Shown here one piece after another: positions 1 to 8,114 of a stretch of DNA of 64,000 nt. Numbering within the stretch: the first letter of the stretch is position 1; each line of letters opens with the position of its first letter. The notes beneath the pieces are model-generated. The model worked only from the letters and a program-made list of their open reading frames with translations, ran no database searches and had not been told where the DNA came from. A program made the translations under genes and the position numbers. The stretch is from the NCBI RefSeq assembly GCF_001720485.1, contig NZ_CP017114.1, positions 3,596,001-3,660,000 on the forward strand. The letters are read 5' to 3'. Origin of the DNA: Cobetia marina (lineage in GTDB: Bacteria > Pseudomonadota > Gammaproteobacteria > Pseudomonadales > Halomonadaceae).

Positions 1-1112
1 AGCGCGCGCTCGACAGCGAACGCGCGCATTGGCAGGCCGCGAACCCTGGCCTGGATGACGCGCGTATCGAGGAGTTGCTGGCCGTCGAGGATCACGACCT
101 GCAGGCACTGCGCCAGCAACTGCGTAGCGCCCACGAGCGAATCGCACGCGCGGATGCCCTGTGTGAGGAGCGCAATGCGCGTCAGCTCAAACACTGGCAG
201 GCCGCTCGGACCTCCGACTGGCAGGCAGCGCTCGAACAGCTGGCAGCGCCCGCCGAGGACACGACTGGAGACGATACGCAGGCAGACGGTGCATCAGGGG
301 CTGAAGAGCTCGGCGTCATTCGCGGCCAGGCCGAGCAGGCATTGGCGGTGCATGCTGGTCTGCAGGCCCGCTTGCAGGAGGCCCCGGAAGAAGGAGCCGC
401 TGGCACACTGACGGATGCGCCGCCAGGGCCCGAGGACGACACCCGCGAGCTTGGCGAGGCGCTGGCCAGTCTGATCACGGCACTCAAGGCACCGCTCAAT
501 GCCGTGCGCGAGGCCCATCAGACGGCACAGGCAGCGATACTCAATGATGATCAGCGCCGCAGTGGCAGCGCCGCGCTTGCCGAGCGTCTCGCAGCCGCGC
601 GGGCCGAACATCAGCGTTGGGGGGCGCTGTCGGAGCTGATCGGCAGCGCCAGCGGCGCCAGGTTCCGCACCATCGCCCAGGCCTTCAATCTCGAGCGCCT
701 GATCGAGCATGCCAATCTGCACCTGACCAATCTGGCACGTCGCTATCGTCTGGCCCGCGGCGCCAGCCCGCTGGGACTGGTGGTGGTGGATACCGAGATG
801 GGTGATGAACTGCGCAGCGTTCACTCGCTGTCCGGTGGCGAGACCTTCCTTGTCTCGCTGGCACTGGCGCTGGGCCTGGCGGGCATGGCTTCCGGCGAGC
901 TGCGCATCGAATCGCTGTTCATCGATGAGGGCTTCGGCAGTCTCGACCCGGATTCGCTGGCGCTGGCGATGGAGGCATTGGATGGCCTGCAGGCCAGCGG
1001 CCGTCGCGTCGGGGTCATCTCGCATGTGGCCGAGATGCATGAGCGCATTCCGGTGCGTATCGCGGTGCGCCCCTCGGGCAACGGCCAGAGCCGTCTGGAG
1101 ATCGAAGGCTAA
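1..1112 (+). CDS. sbcC: Exonuclease SbcC, C-terminal part (5' end outside window)
   Basis: This is the C-terminal third of the ATPase subunit of the SbcCD nuclease, which trims hairpins and processes double-strand break ends with SbcD. The frame is open from base 3 to the stop at 1112, so the start lies left of the window. The first two thirds are Ala/Glu/Gln-rich coiled coil (HQRW, ERLAAARAE style). Near the end come the ABC signature (LSGGETF, about residues 277-283 counted from base 3), the Walker B and catalytic acid (LFIDEGFGSLD) and the switch histidine region (GVISHV). All are typical of SbcC/Rad50 proteins. No sbcD is visible because it would lie upstream. The assignment is firm; only the length is unknown. 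Confidence 0.95.
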   Translation, partial: RALDSERAHWQAANPGLDDARIEELLAVEDHDLQALRQQLRSAHERIARADALCEERNARQLKHWQAARTSDWQAALEQLAAPAEDTTGDDTQADGASGAEELGVIRGQAEQALAVHAGLQARLQEAPEEGAAGTLTDAPPGPEDDTRELGEALASLITALKAPLNAVREAHQTAQAAILNDDQRRSGSAALAERLAAARAEHQRWGALSELIGSASGARFRTIAQAFNLERLIEHANLHLTNLARRYRLARGASPLGLVVVDTEMGDELRSVHSLSGGETFLVSLALALGLAGMASGELRIESLFIDEGFGSLDPDSLALAMEALDGLQASGRRVGVISHVAEMHERIPVRIAVRPSGNGQSRLEIEG

Positions 1113-1131
1113 GCGCCGCCAGGCCTCGCAA

Positions 1132-1191
1132 AGACAGATAACGCTGAGACAGATAACGCGAAGACAGATAACGCGAAGACAGGTAATGCGA
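1132..1191. repeat. 4 x 15 bp tandem repeat after sbcC
   Basis: Four head-to-tail 15 bp units lie at 1132, 1147, 1162 and 1177, with consensus AGACAGATAACGCGA. The second and third are identical; the first and last differ at two or three positions. They fill the gap between the convergent sbcC and nfi genes. No hairpin or T-tract is present. Confidence 0.9.
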
Positions 1192-1193
1192 CG

Positions 1194-1973
1194 CTAGGCA
1201 TCACGGAGCCGCTTGAGACGCCGGCTGGCGAGCTGATCCGCCAGTCGGGTCGGCTCGGGCAGCTTGGTCTTGCCCAGACAGTGCAGGGTCATCGAAAGCG
1301 CCGTGTCCAGATTCATGCGCTGGCCCGGCGAGACGAACACCGGCTTGACCTTCGCGCGTGAGCGCAGCACGGCGCCCAGCTGGCTGCGCTGTTCGCGTCT
1401 GGGCAGCGCGGTGTCCTCGATGATGCCGAGCTCGGCATCCGCCTCGCGTACGCGATCCGTCAACGCGACCCAGTCACCACGCGCATCGCCCGGCTCGCCA
1501 TGCTTGCCGCACAGACGCTTCTTGGCCACGCCGAAGGACGGCAGGTCACACCACAGGCCGAGATGCGCCGCCACGCCCAGGCGGCGCGGATGGGCAATGC
1601 CGTGACCGTCCACCATCAGGCATTCGGGCGGCCGCTCGAGTGCCTCAATGGCGGCGATGGCAGCGGGCAGCTCCCGAAATGACAGCAGGCCCGGAATGTA
1701 GGGCATGCGGGTCGGCTGACGGATCAGCTGCTGCTCAAGGGGTTCCAGCGTCGCCAGATCCAGCGTCACCACCGCCGCACGTGTCACCTCGCCTGCATCC
1801 TCGAAGCCGATATCGACCCCCGTGATGGTCGCCGGCCAGTCCTCGGAGCTTGCTCCCCAGGGCGGCGTCAGCGTCAGTCGCGTCGCCATTACGCGTTGCA
1901 TGGCAACGGCGTCGGCAGGGTCGAGATTCCAATCGTGCAGTGCTGTCGTCCACTCACTCATGCACTTACTCAT
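1194..1973 (-). CDS. nfi: Endonuclease V
   Basis: Endonuclease V nicks DNA one phosphodiester 3' of deaminated bases such as hypoxanthine and starts alternative excision repair. The family motifs are present in order: GVDIGFE (first catalytic Asp), PYIPGLLSFRE, DGHGIAHPRRLG (second acidic residue) and GVAKKRLCG. At 259 aa it is somewhat longer than the E. coli enzyme, with a short extension at each end. Three in-frame starts are possible: GTG at 1985 and ATG at 1973 and 1961. I chose 1973 because GAGGG lies 5 nt upstream of it. It is convergent with sbcC and stands alone. Family identity is secure. Confidence 0.93.
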   Translation of the reverse strand: MSKCMSEWTTALHDWNLDPADAVAMQRVMATRLTLTPPWGASSEDWPATITGVDIGFEDAGEVTRAAVVTLDLATLEPLEQQLIRQPTRMPYIPGLLSFRELPAAIAAIEALERPPECLMVDGHGIAHPRRLGVAAHLGLWCDLPSFGVAKKRLCGKHGEPGDARGDWVALTDRVREADAELGIIEDTALPRREQRSQLGAVLRSRAKVKPVFVSPGQRMNLDTALSMTLHCLGKTKLPEPTRLADQLASRRLKRLRDA

Positions 1974-2014
1974 GCATTCCCTCACGGCGGTTGCGGGTCT
2001 CTCCCTCTCAGATG

Positions 2015-2587
2015 CTATCGATCGCCCTCACCTTCAAGTTGCTTGCCCAGTGAACGCAGCACCTCCGCCGCCTGGTTGCGGAAGCTGTCCAGCCCGTTGC
2101 CGACCTCCCCCATGCTGCGTTCCAGCTGACGCGAGAGCCGATTGGAAAGCGGTTGATCCGCGCGTGCCGCCAGCTGCTCCGGCGTCATGTCGAGCACCAG
2201 GCGGTAGCGGATGTCGCCGGGGGCCGCGGCGGCGAGCGGATCACTGACGGCTTCACGAGTGAAGCGCGCGAAGTCGATGCTGGCCGCCTTGTCACCGCCT
2301 TGCGGGCGGACCAACAGACGATGGATCTGGCCACGCGTATCACTGAGCACATCCTCGACCCGACCCAGCACCTCGCCCTGCGGCGTGACCACCGGCGACA
2401 GCCGCAGGGCCTCCAGCGAGACCAGCGGGACGCGAATCTCCGGCGTGGCGCTGCTGGCGGGCATGCCGGACTCGGCATGGGCCGCGCTGAGCGACAACCA
2501 GGGTGTCGCCAGCAGAGCGCACAGCATCAGCTGGCGGGCGGGCGCGGCCTTCAGGCCACGGCGCAGGGCATCGAGTGAAGAGATCAT
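2015..2587 (-). CDS. Secreted PRC-barrel domain protein
   Basis: A 190 aa protein with an N-terminal signal peptide (basic start, hydrophobic LMLCALLATPWLSLSAAHA, cleavage likely after AHA). Residues about 50-130 look like a PRC-barrel: VSLEALRLSPVVTPQGEVLGRVEDVL followed by a strand-rich stretch, given here in pieces: VSLEAL, GEVLGRVEDVL and IHRLLVRP. The C-terminal 60 residues are helical and charged (QLERSMGEVGN, LRSLGKQLEG). It is therefore probably periplasmic; the ligand or role is unknown. An RBS (GAGG) precedes ATG 2587. A second, longer PRC-barrel protein is found at 12287-12844. Domain call is from pattern only. Confidence 0.75.
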   Translation of the reverse strand: MISSLDALRRGLKAAPARQLMLCALLATPWLSLSAAHAESGMPASSATPEIRVPLVSLEALRLSPVVTPQGEVLGRVEDVLSDTRGQIHRLLVRPQGGDKAASIDFARFTREAVSDPLAAAAPGDIRYRLVLDMTPEQLAARADQPLSNRLSRQLERSMGEVGNGLDSFRNQAAEVLRSLGKQLEGEGDR

Positions 2588-2678
2588 GTGGGCATCCTCG
2601 GGAAATGATGGACGGTGGACGCTCCACCGCTATGCCAGAACAGGATACCAGCCCCTGTGGCGCCTTTCGTCCAGGCAC

Positions 2679-2715
2679 AAAAAAACCGGCACCTCGTGAG
2701 AGGTACCGGTCTTTT
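2679..2715 (-). terminator. Intrinsic terminator of the RNA helicase gene
   Basis: On the minus strand, the inverted repeat CCGGTACCTC/GAGGTGCCGG with a TCAC loop is followed by seven T. It lies 50 bp past the helicase stop and separates it from the PRC-barrel gene. The plus strand also has TCTTTT after the stem. Confidence 0.85.
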
Positions 2716-2765
2716 CAGCAGCCGTGGCCAGCACTGTGTTCAGCGCCGGCCAGACTCAGGCCTGA

Positions 2766-4463
2766 TCAGGCGCGACGACGGTCGTCGTTGCCACCTTCAC
2801 GGCGCTGCGGACGAGCGCCCGCACCGTCTTCTGCCAATTCCAGCGGACGGCCAGCGACGCGAGCACGCGCCATCTTGGACACGATGCTGGTCGGCAGACC
2901 GCTCGGCAGTTCCACGACACTGTGCGTGTTGCGGATGTCGATGCGACCGATGCGCGAACCTTCGATGCCACCTTCGTTGGCGAGAGCGCCAACCAGCTGA
3001 CCCGGCTTGACGCCGTCACGATGGCCGACGGCCACACGGTAGAGCTTCATGCCTTCACGTGCGACCGGCGCAGAGCTGCGACGCTCACCACGCTCCGGAC
3101 GCTCGCCGCGCTCAGGACGCTCGTTGCGACGCGCACCCGGCTTCGGCAGGGACTGGATCGGCGTCTCTTCGGCGCGAGCCATCTTGACGAAGACCGCGGC
3201 CAGCTCGACCGGATCATGACCTTCCTCGATCAGGCTCTGCACCAGGGCGCGGTGGCCATTGGAGCTGCTGCCCAGGGCTTCGACGACGCGAGCACGGAAG
3301 GCCGCGTCACGGTGAGCACGGATCTCTTCTTCGCTCGGCAGCTGGCGTTCGGTGATGCGCTGGCCCAGAGCCTGCTCCATCCAGCGAACCTTGCGCATCT
3401 CGCGACCGCTGACGAAGGTGATGGCGCGACCTTCACGACCGGCACGACCGGTACGGCCAGTACGGTGGACGAAGGATTCGCTGTCACCCGGCAGGTCGTA
3501 GTTGAAGACGTGGGTGATACGCGCCACGTCCAGACCACGAGCGGCGACGTCGGTCGCGACCAGCACGTCGACCTTGCCACGCTTCAGACGCGTCACGGTA
3601 CGCTCACGCAGGGACTGGTCCAGATCACCGGACAGTGCCGCAGCGGAGATACCGCGAGCCATCAGCTGCTCGACGACGGTGGTACAGGCGGCACGAGTCC
3701 GCACGAAGACGATGGCGGCATCGACGGTCTCGACTTCCAGCAGGCGAGACAGCGCTTCCAGCTTGGCGCCGCCTTCGACACGCACCATCATCTGCTCGAT
3801 GGTGGAAGCGGTCTTGGATTCAGACTTGATGGCCACCTTGATCGGGTCAACCAGGTAGCGGTTGACGATACGCTCGATCTCGGTCGGAAGCGTCGCGGAG
3901 AAGAACACGCGCTGTGCTTCCTTCGGGGTATCGGCGACGACGCGCTTGACGTCATCGATGAAGCCCATGCGCAGCATCTCGTCGGCTTCGTCCAGCACCA
4001 GGGCGGACAGGCCGTCGAGCTTCAGGCTCTTGCGATCCAGGTGGTCGATGACACGACCCGGAGTACCGACGACGATCTGGGCGCCGCTCTTCAGGCTGCG
4101 CATCTGCTCGCGGTAGTCCTGACCACCACACAGGGTGGCAACTTCCAGGCCACGCATGAACTGGCCGTAACGAGTGAAGTTGACAGCGACCTGCTGAGCC
4201 AGCTCACGGGTCGGAGCCAGCACGAGAACCTGCGGCTCGCGGCGGTCGAGGTCCAGACGGGTCAGCAGCGGCAGAGCGAAGGCCGCAGTCTTGCCGGTAC
4301 CGGTCTGGGCCTGACCGATCATGTCACGGCCATCGAGCAGGCTCGGGATGGTCTGGGCCTGGATGGGGGACGGTGTTTCGTAGCCCAGCTTCTCGAGAGA
4401 GGTCAGGACGGCAGGCAGCAGGGCAAGATCGCTGAAGCGATCGACGACGGAAGTCGTGGTCAT
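2766..4463 (-). CDS. deaD: ATP-dependent DEAD-box RNA helicase (CsdA/DeaD type)
   Basis: A 565 aa RNA helicase. Motifs in order: Q motif (GYETPSPIQ, about 28-36), Walker A AQTGTGKT (about 52-59), PTRELAQQ, DEAD in VLDEADEML (about 155), SAT, RGLD and HRTGRTGRAG (about 335). After a basic, Arg/Glu repeat linker (RPERGERPERGER) comes a DbpA/CsdA-type RNA-binding module of about 75 residues (LYRVAVGHRDGVKPGQLVGAL, quoted here in part: YRVAVGHRDG, IGRIDI, VVELPSGLP). The long form with this C-terminal module fits DeaD/CsdA, which assists 50S assembly and mRNA decay, especially in the cold. RhlB or RhlE are less likely because they lack the module. The gene is monocistronic with a leader region of several hundred bases and a strong terminator. 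Confidence 0.93.
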   Translation of the reverse strand: MTTTSVVDRFSDLALLPAVLTSLEKLGYETPSPIQAQTIPSLLDGRDMIGQAQTGTGKTAAFALPLLTRLDLDRREPQVLVLAPTRELAQQVAVNFTRYGQFMRGLEVATLCGGQDYREQMRSLKSGAQIVVGTPGRVIDHLDRKSLKLDGLSALVLDEADEMLRMGFIDDVKRVVADTPKEAQRVFFSATLPTEIERIVNRYLVDPIKVAIKSESKTASTIEQMMVRVEGGAKLEALSRLLEVETVDAAIVFVRTRAACTTVVEQLMARGISAAALSGDLDQSLRERTVTRLKRGKVDVLVATDVAARGLDVARITHVFNYDLPGDSESFVHRTGRTGRAGREGRAITFVSGREMRKVRWMEQALGQRITERQLPSEEEIRAHRDAAFRARVVEALGSSSNGHRALVQSLIEEGHDPVELAAVFVKMARAEETPIQSLPKPGARRNERPERGERPERGERRSSAPVAREGMKLYRVAVGHRDGVKPGQLVGALANEGGIEGSRIGRIDIRNTHSVVELPSGLPTSIVSKMARARVAGRPLELAEDGAGARPQRREGGNDDRRRA

Positions 4464-5040
4464 GTATATCTCACACCTAAATGGCTACAAGTGAAGCTTG
4501 TAGCTGAAGAATGGGTCGGCTTGAACCGACACGAAGCGTAAGGGCTCCGTCTGGCGATGCCGTCAGGCACGAGGCGCTGGCATCATCAGAAAAAACGTAC
4601 GAGTGCTTGGACGTCTTGGCATGGACGGGCCCGGGTTGCTCTGATGGCAGACGCATTTCCGCTATCAGGCACAACGCTGCGGCGACCGTACAGCAACCAG
4701 AGGCTCTCCACTTGAGAGTCTCGGGGCGCTCCATCATGCACACTGTGGACTGGGACGGGTCTTGCGTCGCGGCGGCCGGACATCGAAGGATCGAGGGGTC
4801 ACGGAGGGCTCGGGGCAAGCTACGCCACTCGGTCCGGGAGGCGCGAAATTACCGTCTGAAGGCCTGTCAAGAAAGGCGATCACCGGCTTCGGCTACTCAG
4901 GATGGTGGGTCACTACATGCGAGGAGCTGGCATTCTAGCAGTCCCTCGCGCATTCTGCATCCTTTCTTTTGACCTTGGTCGCAGGCCAGGCGTCTACCGG
5001 CGCAGGCCACACTCGCCAATTCCCTCTGACAGGAGACGGC
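4464..5040. promoter_or_regulatory. Divergent control region, deaD leader / yaiI promoter
   Basis: This 577 bp gap holds no convincing gene; reading frames here lack codon bias and RBS. It should contain the deaD promoter and leader, long leaders being usual for cold-shock helicases. The only clear structure is CTACAAG-TGAAG-CTTGTAG at 4485-4503, a hairpin that would lie about 22 nt upstream of the deaD start codon in the mRNA. Confidence 0.4.
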
Positions 5041-5547
5041 ATGACTGACGTGCAAGACCCCACCACCCCCTCACCCGCCGAGCCCATCACCACGCTGTGG
5101 GTCGATGCTGACGCCTGCCCGCGCGCGGCGCGCGACATCCTGGTCCGCGCCGCGGAGCGGACCGCGACCCCCACCTGGTTCGTGGCCAATCATCAGGTGC
5201 CGCTGCCACGCTCGGTGCATGTCAAGGCACTGTCCGTCCCTGCCGGTGCCGATGCGGCGGACCAGTTGATCGTCGAGCGCGCCCGGCCCGGCGACATGGT
5301 GATCACGTCCGACCTGCCGCTGGCGCTGGAGGCGATCGAGAAAGGCGCGCTGGTGATGACGAGCCGCGGCGAGACACTGGATGCCAACAACATCCGCGCC
5401 AAGGTTCAGATGCGCGATTTCATGGAGAGCATGCGTTCCAGCGGCGAACACACCGGCGGCCCCTCCGCCTATGGGCAGCGCGAGCAGCGCGACTTCGGCA
5501 ATGCGCTGGACCGCTGGCTGGCCAAGGCCAGACGAACCAGGCCGTGA
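5041..5547 (+). CDS. YaiI/YqxD (UPF0178, DUF188) family protein
   Basis: A 168 aa member of the widespread UPF0178 family, whose biochemical role is not established. The family fold resembles PIN-type nucleases. Key stretches are LWVDADACPRAARDIL near the start, given as WVDADACP, then the NHQVPLPRS region, the DQLIVERARPGDMVITSDLPLA core (here DMVITSDLPLA) and the C-terminal GPSAYGQREQRDFGNALDRWL (here GGPSAY and FGNALDRWL). I set the start at ATG 5041 because CAGGAG lies 7 nt upstream and homologues start close to the WVDADACP motif; an upstream in-frame start at 4969 has no RBS. It stands alone between deaD and the hydroquinone reductase. Confidence 0.88.
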   Translation: MTDVQDPTTPSPAEPITTLWVDADACPRAARDILVRAAERTATPTWFVANHQVPLPRSVHVKALSVPAGADAADQLIVERARPGDMVITSDLPLALEAIEKGALVMTSRGETLDANNIRAKVQMRDFMESMRSSGEHTGGPSAYGQREQRDFGNALDRWLAKARRTRP

Positions 5548-5578
5548 GGCCGAACGCCTCGTCCCGGCAGCGATGGCT

Positions 5579-6589
5579 TCAGTGGTGGCGGCGAATGCCC
5601 TGCCCTGTCAGGCGCTCACGATCATGCGGTGCCTCGAGATCCAGCGTCGGGCCGAGGGGCACGATACCGGTCGGATTCACCGCCAGCTGACTGCCGTAGT
5701 AGTGGGTCTTGATCTGCGCGAGATCGCAGGTCTCGGCGACGCCCGGCCACTGGTACAGCTCGCGCAGGTAATTCGAGAGATTGGGATAGTCACTGATGCG
5801 GCGCTGATTGCACTTGAAGTGGCCGTGATAGACGACATCGAAGCGCAGCAGCGTGGTGAAGAGGCGGATGTCCGCTTCGGTCAACCACTCACCGACCAGA
5901 TAGCGCGAGTCGGCCAGACGGCGTTCCAGTGAATCCAGGCAGGCGAACAGCGCGGTGAAGTGACGCTCATAGGCCTGCTGGCGGGTGGCAAAACCGGTCT
6001 TGTAGACGCCATTGTTGACCTTGTCGTAGATCTCGGCATTGAGAGCGTCGATCTCGCCGCGCAGGTCTTCGGGAGAGAAGTCCAGGTCATTGCCGGTCAG
6101 CGGATCGAAGGCGTCGTTGAAGATGCGCACCAGGTCAGCGGATTCGTTGTTGACGATGCACCCCGCCTTGCGATCCCACAGCGCCGGTACGGTGACACGG
6201 CCGGTGTAGTGCGGGTCGGTCATGGTGTAGAGCTGATGGTGGTAGCGCACGCCGTTGATCGGATCGCCACTGGAGCCCTCTTCCTCGAGATAGCTCCAGC
6301 CATGTTCCAGCATGTAGGGGCTGGTGAAGGACATGCCCACGACCGACGTCAGTCCCTTGAGAGAGCGCATCACCAGCGCACGGTGGGCCCACGGACAGGC
6401 CAGCGAGACATAGAGATGGTAGCGCCCGACTTCGGCGGGCACGGCAGACTGGCCGTCAGGGCCCTGCTCGGCCGTACCGGGGGGTACGACCCAGTCACGC
6501 AGGCTGGCACTCTCGCGCTTGAATTCCCCGCCATTGCTGTCGGTATCGTAACCACGGTTCTGCCAGGTGCCATCGACCAGTAAGCCCAT
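5579..6589 (-). CDS. Glutathionyl-hydroquinone reductase (GST Xi class, YqjG/PcpF type)
   Basis: A 336 aa cytosolic enzyme expected to reduce glutathionyl-hydroquinones to hydroquinone with glutathione. The thioredoxin-like N-terminal domain carries the Xi-class catalytic motif CPWAHR (about residues 64-69) and the long class-specific inserts. The helical C-terminal domain holds EWLTEADIRLFTTLLRFDVVYHGHFKCN, of which ADIRLF, YHGHFKCN and YLRELYQ are diagnostic. The reading frame continues upstream, but MGLLVDGTW at 6589 matches family starts and has an AGGA upstream. The next gene upstream on the same strand is a LysR regulator, 157 bp away, a plausible controller. Confidence 0.92.
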   Translation of the reverse strand: MGLLVDGTWQNRGYDTDSNGGEFKRESASLRDWVVPPGTAEQGPDGQSAVPAEVGRYHLYVSLACPWAHRALVMRSLKGLTSVVGMSFTSPYMLEHGWSYLEEEGSSGDPINGVRYHHQLYTMTDPHYTGRVTVPALWDRKAGCIVNNESADLVRIFNDAFDPLTGNDLDFSPEDLRGEIDALNAEIYDKVNNGVYKTGFATRQQAYERHFTALFACLDSLERRLADSRYLVGEWLTEADIRLFTTLLRFDVVYHGHFKCNQRRISDYPNLSNYLRELYQWPGVAETCDLAQIKTHYYGSQLAVNPTGIVPLGPTLDLEAPHDRERLTGQGIRRHH

Positions 6590-6746
6590 GAGGAAATGTC
6601 CTGTGATGCAAGGTGAGGATAGCCATTCAAGGGATCGCAGAGGAGCCATGGTCCCCGCACGCAACGAATGGCGCCTCTCCGACAGGTGGTAGCGCCCAGA
6701 GGCTTTTCCAATCCCCAGCCGCTTCCTCATGTAGCTCAGGAGTGCT

Positions 6747-7634
6747 TCACCCCCCTTGAACGCTGTGATGCAGCTGCTCGACCATCGCACGCACGCCAGG
6801 GCCGGCGCTGTCGGCATCAGGCAGGTAGAGATGAATGTCGATCTCACGCTCGCCGCCGTTGAGCAAGGGCAAGGGCACGAGTGCCCCCTGGGTCAGCGCC
6901 TGCGAGATTCGTGAACGCGGCAGCCAGGCAAAGCCCAGGCCACGCTCGGCGAGATCGACGGACGTCGCCAGATGACTCACCGTCCAGCGCTCTTCTGCCT
7001 TCAGCCAGCCGGCATCCATGCCTGTCGAGCGACTGCTGTCGCGCACCACCAGCTGCCGATGCTGTTCGAGGTCACGCAGATCCAGCGGCCGTCCCAGCGC
7101 ATGCAGGGGATGCCTTGGCGCCGCTACCGCCACGAAGGTTTCCCGCACCAGCAGGCTACCAAGCTGCCCTTCCTGTGGCAGCGCGCTGACCAGCAGATCG
7201 ACCTGGCCGGCATCCCAGAGCTCACTGCCACCCGTCAGGGTGGTTTCGTGCAGCTGTATCCGTACCTGGGGATAGGCCGCGGAGAACCCCTCCAACGCAC
7301 GGGCCAGCAGGTCCGAGGGAAACAGCTGGTCCACGGCCAGGCTTATCTCGCTCTCCATGCCTTGTGACAGCGCCTGGGCCACATCCTCCAGCGCGCTGGC
7401 ACTCTCGATCAACTGGCGTGCGCGACGCAGGAGCATCTCGCCGGCCTCGGTCAGGCGCACGTTGCGCCCCACCGGCTCCAGCAACGGCACTCCCAGCAAC
7501 GCCTCCAGGCGATGCACCGCATGATTGAGCGTGGAGGGGCTCTTGTGCACGGCCTCGGCGGCTCGGGCAAAACTGCCATGATCGACCACGGCGGCCAGCA
7601 TCTGCCATTGGGCCAGAGTCACTCGAGACGACAT
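6747..7634 (-). CDS. LysR-family transcriptional regulator
   Basis: A 295 aa LysR-type regulator. The winged helix-turn-helix covers about residues 5-65 (WQMLAAVVDHGSFARAAEAV, of which GSFARAAEAVHKSPSTLNHAV is the HTH, shown here as SFARAAEAVHKSPSTLNH). The rest is a periplasmic-binding-like effector domain (SLAVDQLFP, AERGLGFAWLP). Start ATG 7634 is supported by GGAG 8 nt upstream; the open frame extends to 7925 without support. It reads toward the hydroquinone reductase gene, so it may regulate it and itself. The effector is unknown. Confidence 0.9.
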   Translation of the reverse strand: MSSRVTLAQWQMLAAVVDHGSFARAAEAVHKSPSTLNHAVHRLEALLGVPLLEPVGRNVRLTEAGEMLLRRARQLIESASALEDVAQALSQGMESEISLAVDQLFPSDLLARALEGFSAAYPQVRIQLHETTLTGGSELWDAGQVDLLVSALPQEGQLGSLLVRETFVAVAAPRHPLHALGRPLDLRDLEQHRQLVVRDSSRSTGMDAGWLKAEERWTVSHLATSVDLAERGLGFAWLPRSRISQALTQGALVPLPLLNGGEREIDIHLYLPDADSAGPGVRAMVEQLHHSVQGG

Positions 7635-8114
7635 CGGACATTCTCCACTGATTTCTTGTTGCCACGCGGGCGCACGAAAGGCGAGACAGGGCGACACGTG
7701 CGACGCCACCCTGCTGTCCCTCTGGACAATCTTCGCCCCCTTCAGAGATCTCATGTTGCGACGCCAGAGCATCATGTGCCAACACGTTCGCCACTCTGCG
7801 TCACAATCCTCTGACAACAGGACGCTATCCTCGTGATGTACGCACTGACTTGCAGAATATTTCGACGAAGTTACAAAATTTAACAGCAAGCAGATATTAC
7901 TGTGAGAACAGCGTTTCTTAAGCAAAAATGGCGGGATTTTCGACTGTCCTCATAAAACAGACACCGCTAGCACGACCCCTGATGATCAAAACAGGGTTGA
8001 ATTCCTAATACTGGACATGTGTCCAGCCTATCGAATGCGCAAAAGCTTGGTTAAGGTTCGGATGCGAATCTGTCGTCTTCTGTTCTGTTCACTTCATCAC
8101 ATCATCGGTCAACT
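7635..8114. promoter_or_regulatory. Divergent control region, LysR / mepM
   Basis: A relatively AT-rich 480 bp gap between divergent genes. The only clear site is the near-palindrome CTGGACA-TG-TGTCCAG at 8011-8026, about 90 bp before the mepM start. No gene seen. Confidence 0.4.

Noticed and set aside
1132..1191. Possible CRISPR-like array
   Set aside because: Units are contiguous 15-mers without spacers; no cas genes anywhere.
2922..4541. 539 aa plus-strand frame over deaD
   Set aside because: Antisense of the DEAD-box helicase; Asp/Thr/Gln-rich without domain.
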